A stretch of 64,000 nucleotides of DNA, from NCBI RefSeq assembly GCF_000219625.1, contig NC_018216.1, positions 744,001 through 808,000 of the forward strand, written 5' to 3'. Below the pieces are notes generated by a model, which saw only the letters and a program-made list of their open reading frames with translations, had not been told where the DNA came from and did not search any database. Origin of the DNA: Zymoseptoria tritici IPO323. Its lineage: Eukaryota; Ascomycota; Dothideomycetes; Mycosphaerellales; Mycosphaerellaceae. Of this stretch, positions 21,001-31,790 are shown one piece after another; the first letter of the stretch is position 1; the number at the start of each line of letters is the position of its first letter. The position numbers and the translations under genes were made by a program.

Positions 21001-22760
21001 TAAAAGGGAAGACCTTTAAGATTATACTATAACTCCCTTCTTAGACATTTATATTATAGGAAAGAGGAAAGTAGGGAGAAGCCCTAAGAGACCTAAGAAA
21101 TTAGGCAATAAAGCAAGTCCTAAAAGCTTAGGCATATTTAGACTCTTAAGAAGTAGAAGATTAGTTATAAGAAAAGACTATAGTAAGATCTAGAAGATAG
21201 GACTTAAAGCAACAAATCCTAATCTATCTAATCCTAAGATAGTTAAGGAAGCTCTCTCTAGATCTAACTATAAGGAATAGGAGAAAGCTATTATTAAGGA
21301 AGCTAAGTTACTTAAGTCTATAGGATGCCTTAAATAGAAACTTATTAGCACCCTCCCTAAGGGGAGAGTCCCTCTTATAGGGAAATAGGTCTTTAAGATT
21401 AAGGTACTCCTAAATAGAACTATAGAGAAGTATAAGGCTAGATAGATAGCTAGGGGATTTATATAAAGGAAGGGACTTAACTATATTAATACCTTTGCTC
21501 CTACCCTAAGAGCTATAATAGGGAGAATACTTCTATCCCTCTTAGTTAACTTTAGCTAGAAGAGGAGATAAGTTAATATTAAGACTGTATTCCTAAATCT
21601 AAACCTAGATAAGCAGATCTTTATTAAGCTACTAGAGGGAGCTTATCTCTTTAAGAAAGATACCTATAAGTATATTATATATATTAAGAAAGGACTATAT
21701 AGGCTTAAGCAGGCAGCTGCTCTCTAGTACTATAATACTATAGATACTCTTTAAAAGCTTAGTCTAACAAGAACTGTTAGCAATGCTTACCTCTTTTAAG
21801 GGAAAGGCATCCTTATTCTCCTTTATATAGATAACTTCTAGATCTTTAGACAGTTAGACTATAAAATTAACAAACTAATTAAGGGATTAGAGCAGAAGTA
21901 CATAATTAAGGTTGTTAATACTAATATCTTTCTTAGACTTTACCTAAAGGAAGGGAAAGATAGCTCTATATCTGTCTCTTAGGAACACTATTCTAGAGAC
22001 AAACTTTAAGGATATAGTCTTAATAATGCAAAGAGTATTAAGTACCCCCTTAACACCCTCCTTAAACCCCTCTAGGATAAGGGAACAAAGGAGGACTATA
22101 ATCTCTTTAATAAGATTATTAGGGAACTGCAATATCTGTTAAACTATACTAGACTAGATATTAGTTTTGCTATTAACTACTATGCAAGGTTCCTTTAGAA
22201 CCTAGGACCTTTATATATTTAGGTAGCTAAACATATCTAGAGATATGTTGCAGGTATAATTAATAAGTGCCTTATATATAGGAAAACTAAGGAGCAAATT
22301 TAGATTAAAGCATTCTTAGACTCTAACTTTGTTAGTAATCCTAGTATATCTAGGTCTACCTTAGGAATGCTCTTTAAAATTATAGGAGGCCTAGTTATCT
22401 AGAGATCTTAACTATAGAAAGAAGTAGTACTATCTAGCACTAAGGTAAAGTACCTCTCTCTTACTAAGGTAATAAGAGAAGTAAATTAGGTAAGGAATCT
22501 TATTAATAAGCTCTAGCCCTTTACCTAGGCTAAAAGCATTTCTACTATCCTTATTAAAGTAGACAATTAATTAGCTATTAGCCTTATAGAAAACTATGCT
22601 AACTCTAAAAGATTAAGATATGTCTCTCTTAGGAACTATTACTATAGAGAGCAATATAACAAGGGGAGTATTAAGGTAGAGTTTATAAAGATAGACATAT
22701 AGCTTATAGACTGTCTAACAAAACTAAAATCCCTAAATACTATCCTCTAATATATAGATC
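18060..22760 (+). pseudogene. Copia gag-pol remnant
   Basis: Reading through the stops, recognisable parts run in order. A protease-region end (LQDVLYSPNSNYNLI) lies near 19360-19420. GAG-pre-integrase (RLGYIGNKILSAIKA) is near 19640-19690. The integrase core, with DRGGEFNNNNLITF and APYTPKQNRIAE, spans about 20010-20120. RT begins with KAR..ARGFIQRKGLNYINTF (about 21430-21490) and includes a degraded active-site segment YIDNF (about 21823-21837). RNase H (STKVKYLSLTKVIREVNQV) is near 22430-22490. Domain order places it in Pseudoviridae-type elements. Stops are nearly all TAG or TAA, so no product is made. Confidence 0.85.
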
Positions 22761-22824
22761 TATAAATCTAGCAAAAAGATACTTATGTGTCTATATTAGG
22801 CAGCTAATATAGACATATAAGAGA

Positions 22825-22895
22825 GGCTAATACAGGAATTAAACTTGTAACCTTCTAATTTGTAGTTAGAAATTATATTACTAGACTAACTAGCC
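22825..22895 (-). other. tRNA-like sequence inside the copia element
   Basis: Exactly 71 nt on the minus strand. It can form a seven-pair acceptor stem (GGCTAGT with ATTAGCC, one G-T), a D-arm-like GTCTAGTAATATAAT, an anticodon arm with five paired bases around a 7-nt loop CTACAAA, and a T-arm-like AAGTTTAATTCC. It lies between RNase H and the 3' LTR. RIP-type changes make the isotype unreadable. It could be a trapped tRNA pseudogene or a tRNA-derived SINE head; chance is unlikely given the length and the acceptor pairing. Confidence 0.5.
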
Positions 22896-23970
22896 CTTAA
22901 TAAGAAGAGGGAAATTACTCTTAAATTTATGCCTTAATACCTGCATTCCTACCTAAGAAGGATTCCCTCCCTAGAATTATACTATTTTATTTGTTACAAA
23001 ACTAAGAAGCATAACACTTAGAATACTTATTTTATTCTTATCTGTATAAAGGAAAAGAGGCAACTATATACCTCTACAAAAGCATTTAAGAAACTATAAG
23101 AAAAACACCTAGCTAAAGGAAAACTTTTCTATAAAAACCTAAAAGTATTAGAGTATATCCTAGAACCTGCAACCTGCCCCCCTAGACTACTACTAAAAGA
23201 CTAAGCTAATTCCCCTAGAATCTTAATTTAAAGCCTAGGAGAATATTAGTTTCTATTAGGGAAGAAGGGATTTTAAGGAGAACATATATAGGATACTATG
23301 CTACTAACTACTACTTTATCTCTACCTTATTAGAGCTTAACATTTAGCTAAGAGGAGTTTAGTTATAGTATAATACAAATCCCTAAGGATTAGGAGTTGT
23401 TAGACTAGGGTAGTTTTCTACTAGGAAGGCCTACTCCCTTAGGTTATACAGCTCCTCTATTATTATATTAATAAGGTCTGTAGTAAGGAGATCCTTATTA
23501 AGCTTAGCTATAAACCTATTAAAGCAAGCTATAAAAGAGAAGGGACTCTAAGCCCTAACATTTACTCTATTATAGTGTCTATTTATCTCTCCTCTAATAA
23601 ATTAATGCATAGTCTAATATGCTACAGAACTATCTTTATAGATCTATAGGAGATCTCTACTACTAATAGCTCTTACTTTATCGATAACTTACTAGAAGGT
23701 TTTCCTAGGGACAGAGAAAGCTACTCTTCTTCTAAAAGTTATAGCTAATAATATAGATTGTGTTATTAATAGCTATAAGGGATAGATAATAGATTAGCTA
23801 ATAAATTAGCTAAATAGATAAGAGGTGTAAATTATAAAGTAGAGGAATAAAAAAGCTAGAAGAAGATGCTTTTTAATAAGCTAAAGCCGAGTATTAGCTA
23901 CGTAGTAGGTAAATACCTACTATATTTAGGTAACAGACAGCTCGTAATAATGCAGCTACTAATAGGGGAG

Positions 23971-24141
23971 TGTTATAGATTATTAGACTAACTATTAGTA
24001 AAGTGCACGTAACTAGTACTAAGGCATTCCTACATACAGATAGCTAAAGTAAGAATCTTATACTTAAGATTCTCTCTGCATAACAATATATACCTGCTAA
24101 TTAGAGGTCTTCTTCTACTCAGCTTAAGTCCAATCACAACA
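23971..24141 (+). repeat. Copia 3' LTR
   Basis: Begins TGTTATAGATT and ends TCACAACA. It is followed by GATAC, the right target duplication. Confidence 0.95.
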
Positions 24142-24146
24142 GATAC

Positions 24147-24517
24147 AGCATGAAGAAGTCGTGGGACAAATTTTCGCTTACCTCACAACCAACGCCTGCA
24201 ATCACTGTACCACAAACCTGCATGAGGAAGCATTCACTCACTGCAGTACCTCCGTTCCCCCGCTCAAAGTGCGCCACTACGTCACTTGTTTACTCCAGCT
24301 CTCGTGTCAACAACATCTTAGATAATTAATTACACTACCACCACACTATGCAATTAAACGTGCTAAATTGTGAACGAGTCTTTAGTGTCTTCTCCTTTAA
24401 TCCTACTATCGCGTTATGATAGTTTCTAGCTATAAGCACCTTATACATACTAAGAAAGGTGCTACTCTTACGCTCTACGGAGCTAGCTTATTAAACAGAA
24501 CTATTAGCACTAGATTA
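24147..24517. other. Transition from copia target DNA into an AT-rich repeat
   Basis: The first ~150 bp are of ordinary composition and continue the pre-insertion locus. From about 24310 the sequence becomes AT-rich and RIP-like. No element terminus could be defined. Confidence 0.4.
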
Positions 24518-26068
24518 AAGAAATGCTACTACACTATTACACGCACCTTAAAGGCTATCTTTACAGAGTGCCCAGGACTTACGTAGCAAGAGATACTAGC
24601 TAAGAAGAACGCAGACAACACCCTTAAATGCACTAAACTCGATCTACGAATACTAGCACTAAAGCGAGGACTTCTAGCGCGAGTTAAGCCCGGCTCCTTA
24701 CTCTTACGCATCGTCCGAGAGGCTATTAACGACATCTACCCTCGTCTTAAGCAGACTATAGCAGCTAACAGAGGCATTTAAGATGCGATAAACGTAGGCA
24801 AGATTACGAAGGAAGAGGTCTTAAGGAACAAGCTTCCTTATAGTTTTAGTCGACTATTAAAGCAGCGTCAACCTCTTAGTTAGATCGATAGCAATGCAAG
24901 ACCGGTAGATTAGCATAGCATATAGTTTCTAAGCAATTAACAGGTCCTTAATGTCCTCCGTAACAAGCGACACGTTGCCGGTAACATTAACCGCCGCTAG
25001 AAGAAGATCGTTCGCAGACGTTCACTACGCAAGCAACACCTCTTACAACCGAACAAGGACGACCGCCTCGATTACTACGAATACCTTACTACTAAGCTCG
25101 CTTAGCTGCTACTGCTACCGCTCTTTATTACAGTCGACGAGAAGAAGCTGCTCCTCGGAGGCTTACTAAACACGCACATCTTATGCCTCGAAGGAGAGCA
25201 GCCCTACGGTAACAACGAGAAGGTCGCGGTCGTTCTTATGCAGTAGGCCGCGGCCAGCGAGCACATTAGCAACGTTGTTAAGAGACCGATAAAGATGTAG
25301 ATACTAGAGACACAGGACACCTTAGAGCACGTTAAAAAGGAGATAAAGAAGCTGGTAGAGTAGCTAGACAGGAGGGCACAGAACTCTTGTTTACGCGCTC
25401 TTATTAAGGGCACTCGTAAACACCGCCGCTTAAGTAAGGCACAGCGCGAACGAGACGAGGACAATGCCGCTCGTCGTCTTGCTCGTTCTTAAGGTGCAAG
25501 GGGCACTAGTACCGGTTAACGCAGAGCTAAGATCTCACCTACGATAATATAGCCTTTAGCGACCGAGTTCGTAAGAGCTAACAAACGTAGTAGCATAGAC
25601 TTCGCATAGTACGCGGTGTTCATTTATATAGAGCTATTGTTTCCCTATTACCTTTAATTAAAGAAGGAGTGCCCTAGAAGGACGGTAATAATCACTAAAG
25701 ACAACCTTAGTAGCTATGCAAAAGCACGACGACTGCTAGCTCCTTACATTAAAGACATAGCTATCTAGTTTATTAAGTAGTAGCTACTAAACTCACTAGA
25801 CCTACATCTAATTAAGAGCGTTCACCACTATAAAGAGGTGCTCCTTAGGGACTAGAAATACACGATAACTACTAACAACGCAGCTACTATTGCTTATACT
25901 TACGACAAGGTTACGAAGGTCTAGTAAGGGCGTAAAATAGACTATATCTGCAGCAGAATCACGAGGGCAGCGGACTATATAGACCTTGCAGAGCGCATAG
26001 CTCTGAACAGTGGTAACAACAAGTTTAATAACTACCTACACGTTAAGAGCGACAGCGAGAGCGATTAA
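24518..26068 (+). pseudogene. RIP-degraded reading frame of an unidentified repeat
   Basis: One plus-strand frame remains in register for about 516 codons. It is interrupted by many TAG/TAA codons but no obvious frameshifts, and ends at TAA 26066-26068. Stretches such as KLDLRILALKRGLLARVKPG, NKDDRLDYYEYLTTKLA and VDEKKLLLGGLLNTHILCLE read as genuine protein. A basic, helical segment (RKHRRLSKAQRERDEDNAAR) follows near 25410-25470. I see no transposase triad, zinc finger or RT motif. Composition and stop type match RIP, so it is probably the coding part of a repeat family; family unknown. Confidence 0.5.
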
Positions 26069-26518
26069 CAACACCTTTAAACGCGCCGAGCCATAAACAT
26101 AGTTTTCACTAATATATTTACATTGCTACTAACGATACTAATGTGGGCAACAACGCGTTGTTTTAGTAGTGAACCCCACCAAAATCCGATCGTCGATCCC
26201 AAAGTCGTATTAGGGCTGGCGCACTTTGAGCGGCCCCCCGGAGGTAGCCATCGATCCTTCTCCATTTGGCAAGCGTGTATCACAAAAATTCCACTATCTT
26301 TGACGGATGTGCACGTGAGGCTGGCATGCACTTATCCCCTCGAACGGCGATCCTTGTCTGGGGCAGCATGCCTTTACAACAATACTAAGAATTGCTTGGA
26401 GAGGAACCAAATGGAGCCCGCCTTTGTTTGATCATTTCATCTCCTGCAGAATCGTGTTTCCAGCATCTTCTTCATCACAACGAAGTCAGAGTGAAGAACA
26501 TTTGTTGAGACCATCAAC

Positions 26519-28039
26519 ATGACGACATACCGAGATGATGCAGAGGACACGCTCGATGAACTCCTGAGAGACGGCGCTCGTATCGAGGAGCTTCCCTCAG
26601 ACGACCAAGATGAGAACTTCGAAGACGTCGACGAGAGTAGCGACGAAGCACAGGACGACTTCTCCGGCATACCTTTTCCCGGAAAACATCTTCAAGCAAA
26701 ACCAACACAACTACCCCTGTGGCTCCAACCGGCCATCTTCAACCTCTTCCGCGACGAGGAGCTGATCACAACGACCACCGAGCAACAGCTCAAGACAACG
26801 AGGGAGTGTCTTCCGTTACTTCTGGGAGAAGAATCTCTCGAACTACCTCTCAACAGCCACAAAATTCCACATCTCAATCGCGAGAAGCATGCTTCCTTCC
26901 TGAGAGCTAATGTCGGATCTTTACCGTCTGGCTACGTCCTCATGGACGCCAGCCGACCATGGCTTTTCTACTGGGTCATGGCGGGCCTCACCTTCCTCGA
27001 CGAGGACGTCACAGAGTACAAACAACGCTTGATCGAAACGCTACGACCACTGCAGAACCCGACTGGAGGTTTCGGCGGAGGGCATGGACAGTATAGCCAT
27101 TGCGCGGGCACATACGCCTGTCTCCTCGCGCTCGCTGCAGTGGACGGTCTAGAAATGGTCGATCGTAAAGCAATGTGGCACTTTCTCGGCTCGGTCAAGC
27201 AAGACGATGGTGGTTTCCGCATGGCGATCGGCGCCGAGGAAGACATTCGAGGCGCGTACTGCGCCATGACAGCAATCACACTTCTTAACCTTCCTCTTGA
27301 GCTCCCACCAGATGCACCGGCTCGGAAAGCTGGACTGACGTCCTTCACGGATAGATTGGGAGAGTGGGTGGGCAAATGCCAGACTTACGAGGGTGGAATC
27401 GCGGGTGCACCGAATAACGAAGCCCACGGAGCGTACGCTTTCTGTGCGTTGGCATGTCTCAGCATTCTGGATGCGCCGCACATCAGTATACCGAAGTACC
27501 TCAATACTACCACTCTGCTTTCGTGGTTGACGGGCATCCAGACCAGTCCCGAAGGAGGATTCGCAGGCCGAGCGAACAAGCTGGTCGATGCGTGCTACAG
27601 TCACTGGGTCGGTGGATGCTGGGCGCTCATACAAGCTGCGCTGGCCGGGCCAAAGCACGAGGGTAGAACGACAGATCTGTGGAGTCGCGAGGGGCTGATC
27701 CGATACTTGCTCTGCTGCGGCCAGCAGGAAGGTAAAAGGGGAGGCATGCGCGATAAGCCATCGACGAGGCCGGATGCGTATCATACCTGTTACTCGCTCG
27801 CTGGATTGAGCGCTGCTCAGAACCACTTCTTCTACGATGTGAAGGGCGAGACCCAGGATGAAGTGACCGGGCGGTTGGTGTCTGCATTCCAGTGGACTGC
27901 AAAACCGGCTACCGCGGAAGAGAGGAAGGCTTGGGCTTTTGATGAGGTTGATGCTGTGCGGCCTGTTCATCCGGTATTTGTCCTGCCGATGGAAGTTGTG
28001 GAGAGGACGAGAAGTCAATTCGAGAAGGGAGGATTTTGA
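26519..28039 (+). CDS. RAM1: Protein farnesyltransferase subunit beta
   Basis: A single exon of 506 residues. It has the alpha-alpha barrel repeats of prenyltransferase beta subunits: LRPLQNPTGGFGGGHGQ, LGSVKQDDGGFRMAIG, CQTYEGGIAG, LTGIQTSPEGGFAGR. The catalytic zinc ligands are placed as in rat FTase: Asp357 and Cys359 in DACYSHWVGG, and His422 in DAYHTCYSLAG. GGFGGGHGQYSHCAGTYA marks the CaaX/FPP cavity. With the alpha subunit (RAM2, not in the window) it farnesylates CaaX proteins such as Ras and a-type pheromone in the cytosol. The N-terminal ~60 residues are acidic and the C-terminal ~80 extend beyond the core, common in fungal members. It sits intact between two RIP-affected blocks. 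Confidence 0.95.
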   Translation: MTTYRDDAEDTLDELLRDGARIEELPSDDQDENFEDVDESSDEAQDDFSGIPFPGKHLQAKPTQLPLWLQPAIFNLFRDEELITTTTEQQLKTTRECLPLLLGEESLELPLNSHKIPHLNREKHASFLRANVGSLPSGYVLMDASRPWLFYWVMAGLTFLDEDVTEYKQRLIETLRPLQNPTGGFGGGHGQYSHCAGTYACLLALAAVDGLEMVDRKAMWHFLGSVKQDDGGFRMAIGAEEDIRGAYCAMTAITLLNLPLELPPDAPARKAGLTSFTDRLGEWVGKCQTYEGGIAGAPNNEAHGAYAFCALACLSILDAPHISIPKYLNTTTLLSWLTGIQTSPEGGFAGRANKLVDACYSHWVGGCWALIQAALAGPKHEGRTTDLWSREGLIRYLLCCGQQEGKRGGMRDKPSTRPDAYHTCYSLAGLSAAQNHFFYDVKGETQDEVTGRLVSAFQWTAKPATAEERKAWAFDEVDAVRPVHPVFVLPMEVVERTRSQFEKGGF

Positions 28040-28792
28040 TGCGGTCAACATACATAGGCATATGAAGGTCTTCAAACCGATACACTCCCCTCAGCAACTC
28101 GTCCCTGCTCATATTCGATGTTGTCGGATGGGTTCGGAGGAATGTCCGGGGTCGAAATGAGCACGTGTGGGTGCAGGGATGATCCATTCCTCCTCGGTCG
28201 GTAAATGAAGGTGTTCATGCAATCCGATCTCGGTACAGTCCATTGCCACAGCCGCTCGTTACTAACCTCCTTTGGCTGCTGTTGCAAGGGCTGTTACAAG
28301 GGCTCGTTGTCGAATCGATTGGTGGTTATGTTGTCGCTTGTGAGGGCCGCAAGGGTGTTGTAATTAACCGGCATGGTGCCATCGTCGCCGGCATGGTGCC
28401 ATGGCTCGGTTAAGCGGTTGCAGGGCTCTTAAACACTCGCTTCTGCAGTGATCACCAACATGCTAGATATCGGAAGGTCGGTGCGTGGAGCGATGGCAGT
28501 AACCTCACCTTAGTGTGCAGTAGCTGGTGTGTAGCTCAATGGCTTCATGTCGCTGTTTGATAGCTTCATGTTGCTGCTCAATAGCGTGTGTGATCTGTCA
28601 TATAAAGGGCGAGTTCGTCGTTGTTATGGTAGAGCTGTCAGTTTTGACAGCGCTTCCACGGAGATCACGGAGATTCAGCTCCACTGCGCTGCTGCACTGA
28701 GGGCGACAGGTGGTGGGCTGGTAGCATATATATAGGGCGCAGATTTGGTGTAGAGCAGTATATCCATCCCTTCCATTGTCTTCGTTGTTACC
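28040..28792. other. Intergenic region before the Tc1/mariner transposase
   Basis: Holds a direct repeat (CCGGCATGGTGCCAT near 28369 and 28388) and, near 28727-28734, a TATATATA about 60 bp before the transposase ATG. The left end of the transposon should lie here, but no terminal inverted repeat could be fixed. Confidence 0.5.
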
Positions 28793-30253
28793 ATGCCGTA
28801 TGTCAATCCAAACCACTCGTTCGCAAGCTCCAGCAGCTCCGACGCCTTCGCACCGGCCGTCTACCCCCTTCCTCACCGTCGTGTTGTTGGCCATCGTCCA
28901 GTCCTTGCCAATAGCATGGTCGGTCGTCGCACACTGCTATAGCCAGCTCCGGATACGGAGCCAGTAACTCCTCGTTCGTTCTTCGAGCCGGAGGTGGTGG
29001 ACGAGCAGCCGCGTGGTCGTGGCCTCCTTCCGTACGCCATTCGCACGAGGATCAAGACCCTTAAACGAGTGGCCGGTTGGACGTTGCATCGCATTGCCGG
29101 TGAGTGCCTGTGAATGGTATGAGCGTAATACAACAGCTGACAAGATGCAGCTGCTCTTGGTGAGCTATACAGCACCGTTCAGACCATTGCCGCCGAGGCA
29201 GCCACACCAGCCGGTGCTCGTTACGTCCTTCATGGACTGCGTTAGTTTGGCACCCCTGTGGCTAACAGGATCATCGAATATGTTACCAGCGGCGTGGAAG
29301 GACGTCGAGCGACCTACTAACAGATTAAAGAGAGGCTCGAGCTAGCATGCTCTGTCAACACCATTCGACGACGGCTCAATAAGCGTAGATACTGGAAGCG
29401 CGTAGCTCGCCGAGCACCATTCCTTGACGCAGACGGCTTGGACTTGAGGCCTCAGTTTGGCTAGTGGTGCTTGAATCATCTCGACAATGGCCGCACCTTC
29501 TTGTTTGGCGATAGAGCCGCCTTTGGCAAGGGTGGCAGCAGCAAGGTGCTCGTCAATCGTCGTGCTAATAAGGCGTTCGATCCAGACTGCCTTGGGCCAC
29601 GATATCGCCGCATCAAGAGCCAGTTCGTCTTCGCATTGATTAGTGGCAACAAGAAGTCAAGGATCATCTTCTGGGAGCCAGCATGGGGCAACATCACCGC
29701 CGCAGGCATGGCCGAGCACGTGTTGCCAGAGCTTCATCGTTTCTGGCGTGAGATCGTGGACGTAGAGGCTGAAGAATCTGCTGCTGGCATGCGTGACAAC
29801 AACGACTGGTTCGTCGATGAAGGAGCCTTCCCATGCTGGCCAGGACACTCACCAGCTCGTGCTACTACTCCTGGAACTCCTACACCTCAAGACGACGACG
29901 CTGAGGATGCCCAAGTGCCAGCTGCACCATTGCCAATGCTGTGTCTTGATGGTGCAGGTGTTCACAAAGCAGCTGCCTTCCGTAGCCAGCTGGATATCCT
30001 CGGGGTTCCTCATGCTCTTGACGTGTGGCCAGCGAACTCCCCAGACCTCAATCCAATTGAGAACGCATGGGCCATGATGAAATGGCGCCTCAATCATTAG
30101 TATCCGTTGCCGTCGTCGAATGTGGTGCTTAGACAGCAGATTCAAGAGGTGTGGGATGCTCTGACTCCGGCTGAGATTGGTCGAATTACGGGCTCGTTCA
30201 GATCGCGTTGCGAGAAGGTGATCGCTCGTGAGGGTCGCCACACGGGCTATTGA
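28793..30253 (+). pseudogene. Tc1/mariner-type transposase, five nonsense codons
   Basis: Exon 1 is 28793-29099, the intron 29100-29150 (51 bp; GTGAGT donor, GCTGAC branch point, CAG acceptor) and exon 2 29151-30253, about 469 codons if stops are read through. An N-terminal DNA-binding half is followed by a DDE domain: FLFGD (first Asp), MLCLDGAGVHKAA (second Asp) and VWPANSPDLNPIENAWAMMK (third acidic residue), the last diagnostic of Tc1/mariner. In-frame stops lie at 28940, 29243, 29318, 29462 and 30098. Four are TAG and one TAA, each explained by one C-to-T change in CAG or CAA. Many other CAG codons are intact, so RIP was light and the insertion may be fairly recent. Confidence 0.88.
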
Positions 30254-31361
30254 TGCCGCTGATTCGAATAGGAGCGGTTTCGTGATGGTAGTGATGGTGG
30301 TTGTGGAGTTGTGAGTGTTCGAAGTTAAGCTAAAATCTCAGCCGTCCAGTCTTTCCCGGATTTTGCTTTGTAATCATAGATGAGGTCAGATAACACGCTT
30401 TCATTGGCTCGCTTAATCTCGTACAGCCTCGTATTGCGGCCCGTGTCAGTGAATGATAACCAAGGGCCCTTGCACTAACAAGGGTGGAAGTGGAGAAACG
30501 AGCGGCTGCAGGAACCCATTGTAGTACTGCACTGGCAAGGAGCTGCTGCCGAAGCGGATCGATCGCACATGTGCTGCAGCGCACAGACTCGGTGCTTTTG
30601 GGTGAATCAGATTGCCGTTGAATCGACTTCCATGTTCGCCATTGCCATCGGATCTGGCAGGTTGTTCTCAGTCGGAGGCCTTGCCGCTATTCAGAATATG
30701 CGACCGAGCCCTCATTTGATCTTGTAGCCATGACAGTCTACCAAGCATCAATACCCGTTCAGTGCGTCGTGTCACGAAGGAGAATGACCCTCAACTGTTC
30801 CCAACTATCGATGGAATTCCTAGTGAATTACTTCGAGGAGTCTGGCTGCATTGTGGAGTTCCTTGCGCACTGCCAACCAACTACATTGCTGGCGATCAAG
30901 ACGGCGACGATAAGCTTCAGAACAGTAGATCTGTGCTGTCTCCGGTTCAGAACGCTAACAGCTCGGTGTGGTTTTGAAGTCTCGCGCCAGCGCCACGACC
31001 CGACGCTAGGTCCAAAAACTACCGCCACTGTGACAAGAAATCCCCGCAAGCAAGTGGTGGAGCGCATTGAGAAGGAGGCAGGATGTGTGTAGCAAGACCT
31101 GAAATTTAAGAAAATTGACCCCAAAATTCAAGACATGAATATAGACTAATGAGCGACTACACTAATAGCGGACCAAGGAAAGAAAAGCAACCGAGCGAAC
31201 TGCTGGAAAGAACAAGGTTGAGCTGTCCATCACACAGCAGAACGTCCTCGGTCTCTCAAACCCTCTTCCTCCTAGCCCGTATCGAGCTCTCCCAAGTTAC
31301 TCGTCCAATCTCCCTCCGACCTCGTGACCCTGCCTGCTTCCTCAAGTTGACCATTCAATAT
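30254..31361. other. Intergenic region, right flank of the transposase
   Basis: No supported gene. AGGGCTCG-type ends occur in opposite orientation near 28294 and 30700 and might be degraded terminal repeats, but the match is too short to claim. Confidence 0.35.
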
Positions 31362-31790
31362 TCATTCAAGAGCGAGGAGCTGGATAAAGATCTTAGCACG
31401 GCCTGTGCTGTCCACCTCCCATTCTCGAGTTCCCCTTGACCATTCGGCTGTTCCACGGCAGTGCACCTCGCCATTTTCCTCGAACGCTATGATGCGCAGG
31501 TTGTATGGCCGCCCGGAATTGTTCTCGATTCGGACTCTCGTGATGAACGGATCGGTGTAGTCGTCCCGCCAGATTCTGGTGTAGACCCCAGGGGCAATGC
31601 CCAGTTCCCGCCGCGGAACTACCTCCGACGGGAGCAGGGAGTGGTGGAGGATAGGGGCGGGAGTGCGGAGTTCCTGTTGCCGGGGCCAACGCAGAATTTC
31701 GGCGGGAGTTTCGTTGAGAGGGCAGCTCTCTAGGCCCCAAGCGCCCGACGAGAGGCATAGAGCACCGAGAAAAACGTGGAGAAAACGCAT
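31362..31790 (-). CDS. Small secreted protein, 142 residues, unknown family
   Basis: Read from the ATG at 31788-31790, the product begins with a clear signal peptide, MRFLHVFLGALCLSSGAWG, then LESCPLNETPAE. The mature part is about 123 residues with two cysteines (ESCPL and VHCRG), possibly one disulphide, and an even, beta-like pattern: ITRVRIENNSGRPYNLRIIA, FEENGEV, and AKIFIQLLALE at the end. The frame is open far upstream, but that extension is low quality and would bury the signal peptide. No family recognised. Confidence 0.6.
   Translation of the reverse strand: MRFLHVFLGALCLSSGAWGLESCPLNETPAEILRWPRQQELRTPAPILHHSLLPSEVVPRRELGIAPGVYTRIWRDDYTDPFITRVRIENNSGRPYNLRIIAFEENGEVHCRGTAEWSRGTREWEVDSTGRAKIFIQLLALE

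Larger units (their letters stand above)
17787..24141 (+). mobile_element. Complete Ty1/copia LTR retrotransposon, RIP-inactivated
   Basis: Two 171-bp LTRs (17787-17957 and 23971-24141), both TG...CA-ended, are flanked by the 5-bp duplication GATAC (17782-17786 and 24142-24146). A primer-binding site follows the 5' LTR and a purine run (AGGGGAG) precedes the 3' LTR. Between them is a gag-protease-integrase-RT-RNase H order on the plus strand, the copia arrangement. The coding region is full of TAG and TAA stops produced by C-to-T at CpA on either strand. The two LTRs differ at about 15 positions, all transitions and no indels. It inserted into non-repetitive DNA beside the SCCPDH-like gene. 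Confidence 0.95.

Noticed and set aside
28292..30715. AGGGCTCG inverted pair as Tc1 terminal repeats
   Set aside because: Only about 8 bp match and the outer TA duplication is not clear on both sides.
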